The notes below the pieces were generated by a model. It saw nothing but the letters and a program-made list of their open reading frames with translations. It searched no databases and had not been told where the DNA came from. DNA of 64,000 bases, taken from positions 8,800,313 to 8,864,312 of the forward strand of contig NC_064041.1 of assembly GCF_932526225.1 (NCBI RefSeq). Direction: 5' to 3'. Each line of letters opens with the position of its first letter. Within the stretch, counting starts at the first letter, position 1. The translations under genes and the position numbers were made by a program. This DNA is from Nematostella vectensis (lineage: Eukaryota > Cnidaria > Anthozoa > Actiniaria > Edwardsiidae). This document shows, in pieces, positions 60,886-64,000 of the stretch.

Positions 60886-61830
60886 TCATAGCTGAGCCCT
60901 TCGCCTGCAATGATTGACTTCTAGATTGCGACCATTGAAATACTGCAATTGCTGCATCGTTTGCTGTAGTTTTCGGTGGGTTCAAAACCAATGCAAAGGG
61001 AAATTTTGGTTGAATCTATCCGACATTCAAAACCATCCTTTGTTTAAACAATGTATTTATTGCATTTCACTATGAAATGGCTCTCGTCTTCTACAATGCA
61101 TAACCCCCTCCCTTCTATCCTTGGCTTTGCGGTCCATCCATCAATAGGAGATTCAAGCAAAGTTCTGCTCGTGCTTCCGTTGTACGATGTCAGTAGGAAG
61201 GATTAGGAACACACTTCCTCCGCCTTATCCCGAGCGGTAAATTAAAAAAAAAAACAATTTTAACAATATAACAATGTCAAAGTTTTGAAAAAACGTCAAC
61301 AGAGTTTTTCTTAAACATCACACATCATTTAAGATCTTAAGATTAAAGGATTTGTTAATTTTAATGTAAAGCATTGAATTAAAACGAACAAATGATAGAT
61401 ATACATACAAGAAATTAGTGCGGATTTTAAAACAAGTTTTTTTTTAAGTTTTAGATATTTTGGTTTGCTTTTATGGTTAAGGCTAGGGTCAAAGACAAAG
61501 ACAATAAAAGATTAAGTAGCATTCAATGGATACACGTTTTATGGGTATGTTTGTAAAGACACGAGGAAATCATACGTGATCGGGGGTGACAACAGCCAAA
61601 AACGCGAGAAGGGCGAAGGGAATTATTATGTTATTACCAACAACAGAACATACCACGATAAAAGGAAATTAATGAGGCTAGTGAGCGAAACATTTGTCGC
61701 GCTCTTTACCGATATCTTAAAAAACACCTAGCAGTGCAGCGTATACTTTTATAAAACGGTTAAGCGAGTACTAATCCAAGTTAAAACGAGTTTAATATGT
61801 TTATGTTTGCATTGCTGTAGTACTGCGGGT
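60886..61830. other. Non-coding region, nothing recognised
   Basis: AT-rich intergenic sequence without repeats or frames of note. Confidence 0.4.
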
Positions 61831-62734
61831 CGTTAGAGGCGGCCGCCACTATCAGCAATAGATCTCACAGTAAACCCCCCAACACCGCGATCATGGCGCG
61901 TCCGATTGCGACCCGACCGCGATCAGTAACGCCGACACGGTACGGAGCCCGTCCTAAGACCTGTTAACACCGATATTCAGTTTCGATTGTGTCTCGCCGG
62001 TCATTTATCAACAATCGCAGAGGTTTTGAACTAATTACGCGTGTTTAGCTAACGTTCGCTTCAAGCATCGGTGTAGTGGCATGCCTGCTATTCTAACGAG
62101 AATAACAACAGTTTGTCAGGAAAGCCATTCCGCACCCACTGACTAGTCTATAATAGCGGCTATTCTCACTTGGCTGATTAAGAGCAAACACGAAGTCAAG
62201 TACTTATACTGTCACACCTTTATTAGGAATTAAACTTTAAAACTGAGTACTGTTTCTTTCATCCGCCGACTGGTCCACCTTGCGCAGTGGGAAGTGCTAG
62301 GGCTTCTAACCAACCAACATCTGCATTCTATTCGTCCAACTTTACACACTGCGCGCCCAGTAATCTACTCCAGTTCGCGATTTCAGAGCCACGCATTTCT
62401 TTCCCCAGTAAGTACTATCACTTAGTTCTCTCCATTAAGATAAATTTCAGGGATGAATCCCGTAGGTCTATCCCAATCCTTGACGCTCTACGCTGTTGCG
62501 CGTAGCTTGCTCCAGTCAGTTATAATAATTACAAAAATACTTTCTCGACGAGGGGTTTCCTGTTTCCGACGAAAGCGGCATTAAAAAGTGCTCAGTGAGC
62601 TGAATGCGCGCTCATTTGAGTGTGGCCATGTAGTGAGATCATACACTTTTTTAAATCGCTCACGAGTTTTTTTTTCTTCTGTCCCGTTTCTGTGATAGCG
62701 TCATCAGATAAAGAGAAAGCATCTCGGAAGCTCG
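61831..62734 (+). promoter_or_regulatory. CpG-rich probable promoter and 5' untranslated exon
   Basis: Shift to higher G+C with many CpG (GGCGGCCGCC, GACCCGACCGCGATC) from about 61840, then a sequence ending in CTCG|GTAAGT (donor at 62735) that could be a non-coding first exon spliced to the coding exon at about 63380. No TATA box obvious. Confidence 0.45.
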
Positions 62735-63391
62735 GTAAGTGCAATTCATATTTTCCATAATCTCTCCATCAACAAGAACGCAAAATTCACAATTTCGCGC
62801 TAATACCTTTACTCTTTCAATCTGACAACGAAGATAATATTTGTTGTAGAACTTAAAGTTGTAAAGTACATCTCTTAAGTTTGCTCTGCAAAATAGAATG
62901 ATTCTCGCAGATTTGCGTACGAAATGATGGTTTTAACTTAAAGGTAATTTCTATGAATCAGTAAATACCGCTGGAAATAATAACACTATAATACAATGCA
63001 TGAGAACCTAACTCTTCATTCAACTGATGGCTATTTTATTCACGTGCTCAACTCACATACCAACAACACGATTCTACTAATTGCAACTATAAGGTTTTGG
63101 CTGTTATGGCCACTTTGCACAATCTTGGATAAACAGGAAAAACGGTTGAAGCTAATGAGGGCTTTATTCTGATCACCCGCTAATACTTCAATAACAACGT
63201 TTAATAATATGTTTAATAAACTTTTATTATGATATAAAAATTATCACTTATTAATCATTGTTTTTTTTTCTTGAAGTGCGAAACAAAATGCTTTTATTGT
63301 GCGATATTTTATTTCGCGATATTTAACTTTATATCACTGTTGATATTGATCTGTATTTTTGTTGTTGTTGTTTTTAATAAAGGAATTAGAA

Positions 63392-63593
63392 ATGGACTCG
63401 GCCAACACCGCGAACTTCTCCATCGACGCGTTACTAGGTGCTCAACAACAACAACTACAAAAGCAGCAACAACTAAACCACCACGTTAAACAACACCCAG
63501 CCCACATGGCGACACAACTGGAGCCGAGAGTACCTGCACCCCGCAAGATGGTCAACACAATTCCTATGTATGAAGACGCAGATCTAGATCCAG
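63392..63593 (+). CDS. First coding exon of a probable transcription factor with Eh1-like motif (gene continues beyond window)
   Basis: ATG at 63392 in context AGAAATGG; upstream TTTTTAATAAAG gives an acceptor. Open 67 codons to a GTAAAT donor at 63594, phase 1. Residues about 9-15 read FSIDALL, an Eh1-type Groucho-binding motif found near the N-terminus of many homeobox, forkhead and T-box repressors. A Gln/His-rich stretch follows. No DNA-binding domain falls inside the window, so the family cannot be named; a homeobox gene is the commonest owner of this arrangement. Confidence 0.6.
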
Positions 63594-63985
63594 GTAAATT
63601 TGAAATCAAACAACTACGAAATTTTAAAAAAACTTTAAAAATGGCTATTATTCTATGGATGAAAGAAGGAACGCACACTTTAAAAATGCAGCATGTTTTC
63701 TAAAAGTCTGATGACAGAAATCCAGGGCTAGCTAGGTGCAGCATAAGCAAACCAAATGCGGCGAATAACTCAAGAAAAGAATATATGCCTTGTATTCTAA
63801 AGGGTGAAAGAAACCCATAGTTAAAAAATACCACACTACCTATGTATACAAACGCAGATCTTAGAGGTAGAGTATAAGTACAAAATCTAAAACCAAACTT
63901 TGAGTAAGTCATGATTTAAGCTTCAAAGAAAATATTGTATGCAAGAAAAAACGCACAGTTTAAACATGCATTGCTTTAAGACCAA
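63565..63985. repeat. Degenerate tandem copy of the exon end and intron start
   Basis: CCTATGTATGAAGACGCAGA at 63565 and following intron bases recur as CCTATGTATACAAACGCAGA at 63839, with GCACACTTTAAAAATGCA / GCACAGTTTAAACATGCA further on. The second copy lacks the coding frame. Confidence 0.6.
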
Positions 63986-64000
63986 TTCTGATGGTATATG

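Overview
The window is metazoan nuclear DNA: spliced genes with GT-AG introns, extracellular domain families, many satellites and small transposons. The mix (sushi, discoidin and C-type lectin modules, short exons in long introns, a capsid-encoding Polinton-like element) suggests a cnidarian, probably a sea anemone. That assignment is inference; there is no marker gene here.

Layout. 1-4397 (+): the last four exons of a gene for a heparan-alpha-glucosaminide N-acetyltransferase (HGSNAT)-like membrane enzyme (copy A), with a 1.3-kb terminal-inverted-repeat transposon and a 27-bp satellite in or near its introns. 6654-27274 (+): a second, head-to-tail copy (copy B) that appears complete: 18 exons, about 617 codons, signal peptide, cysteine-containing luminal domain and multi-span acyltransferase core. 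Its introns hold a 4.5-kb tandem array with higher-order structure, a decayed reverse transcriptase remnant and repeated duplications of exon heads with their acceptor sites. 29451-55159 (-): one large gene for a predicted secreted protein of about 1055 residues: signal peptide, discoidin (F5/8C) domain, 13 sushi/CCP domains (one per exon, all phase 1-1) and a C-terminal C-type lectin domain. It resembles pattern-recognition or complement-like proteins. Its introns hold several MITEs, a tRNA-type SINE, a roughly 40-copy satellite with CACGTG in nearly every unit and a ten-unit satellite built on TGACGTCA. Its signal-peptide exon lies in a perfect-length 236-bp tandem duplication.

The most unusual object is a GC-rich 9.6-kb element (39748-49327) inside one intron of that gene. 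It has terminal inverted repeats of about 0.5 kb and a compact set of about 11 intronless genes on both strands: a packaging ATPase, a major-capsid-like protein, several conserved-looking structural or membrane proteins, a small zinc-ribbon-like protein and three or four unrecognised proteins. I see no integrase, complete DNA polymerase B or cysteine protease. Several structural genes carry in-frame stops or frameshifts, while the ATPase and some right-hand genes are open. It looks like a decaying endogenous Polinton-like viral element of a minimal type.

55174-64000: mostly non-coding with GAT-type microsatellites, a 148-bp duplication with palindromes and poly-C, then a CpG-rich promoter-like region and, at 63392-63593 (+), the first coding exon of a probable transcription factor with an Eh1-like repression motif. 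The rest of that gene lies beyond the window.
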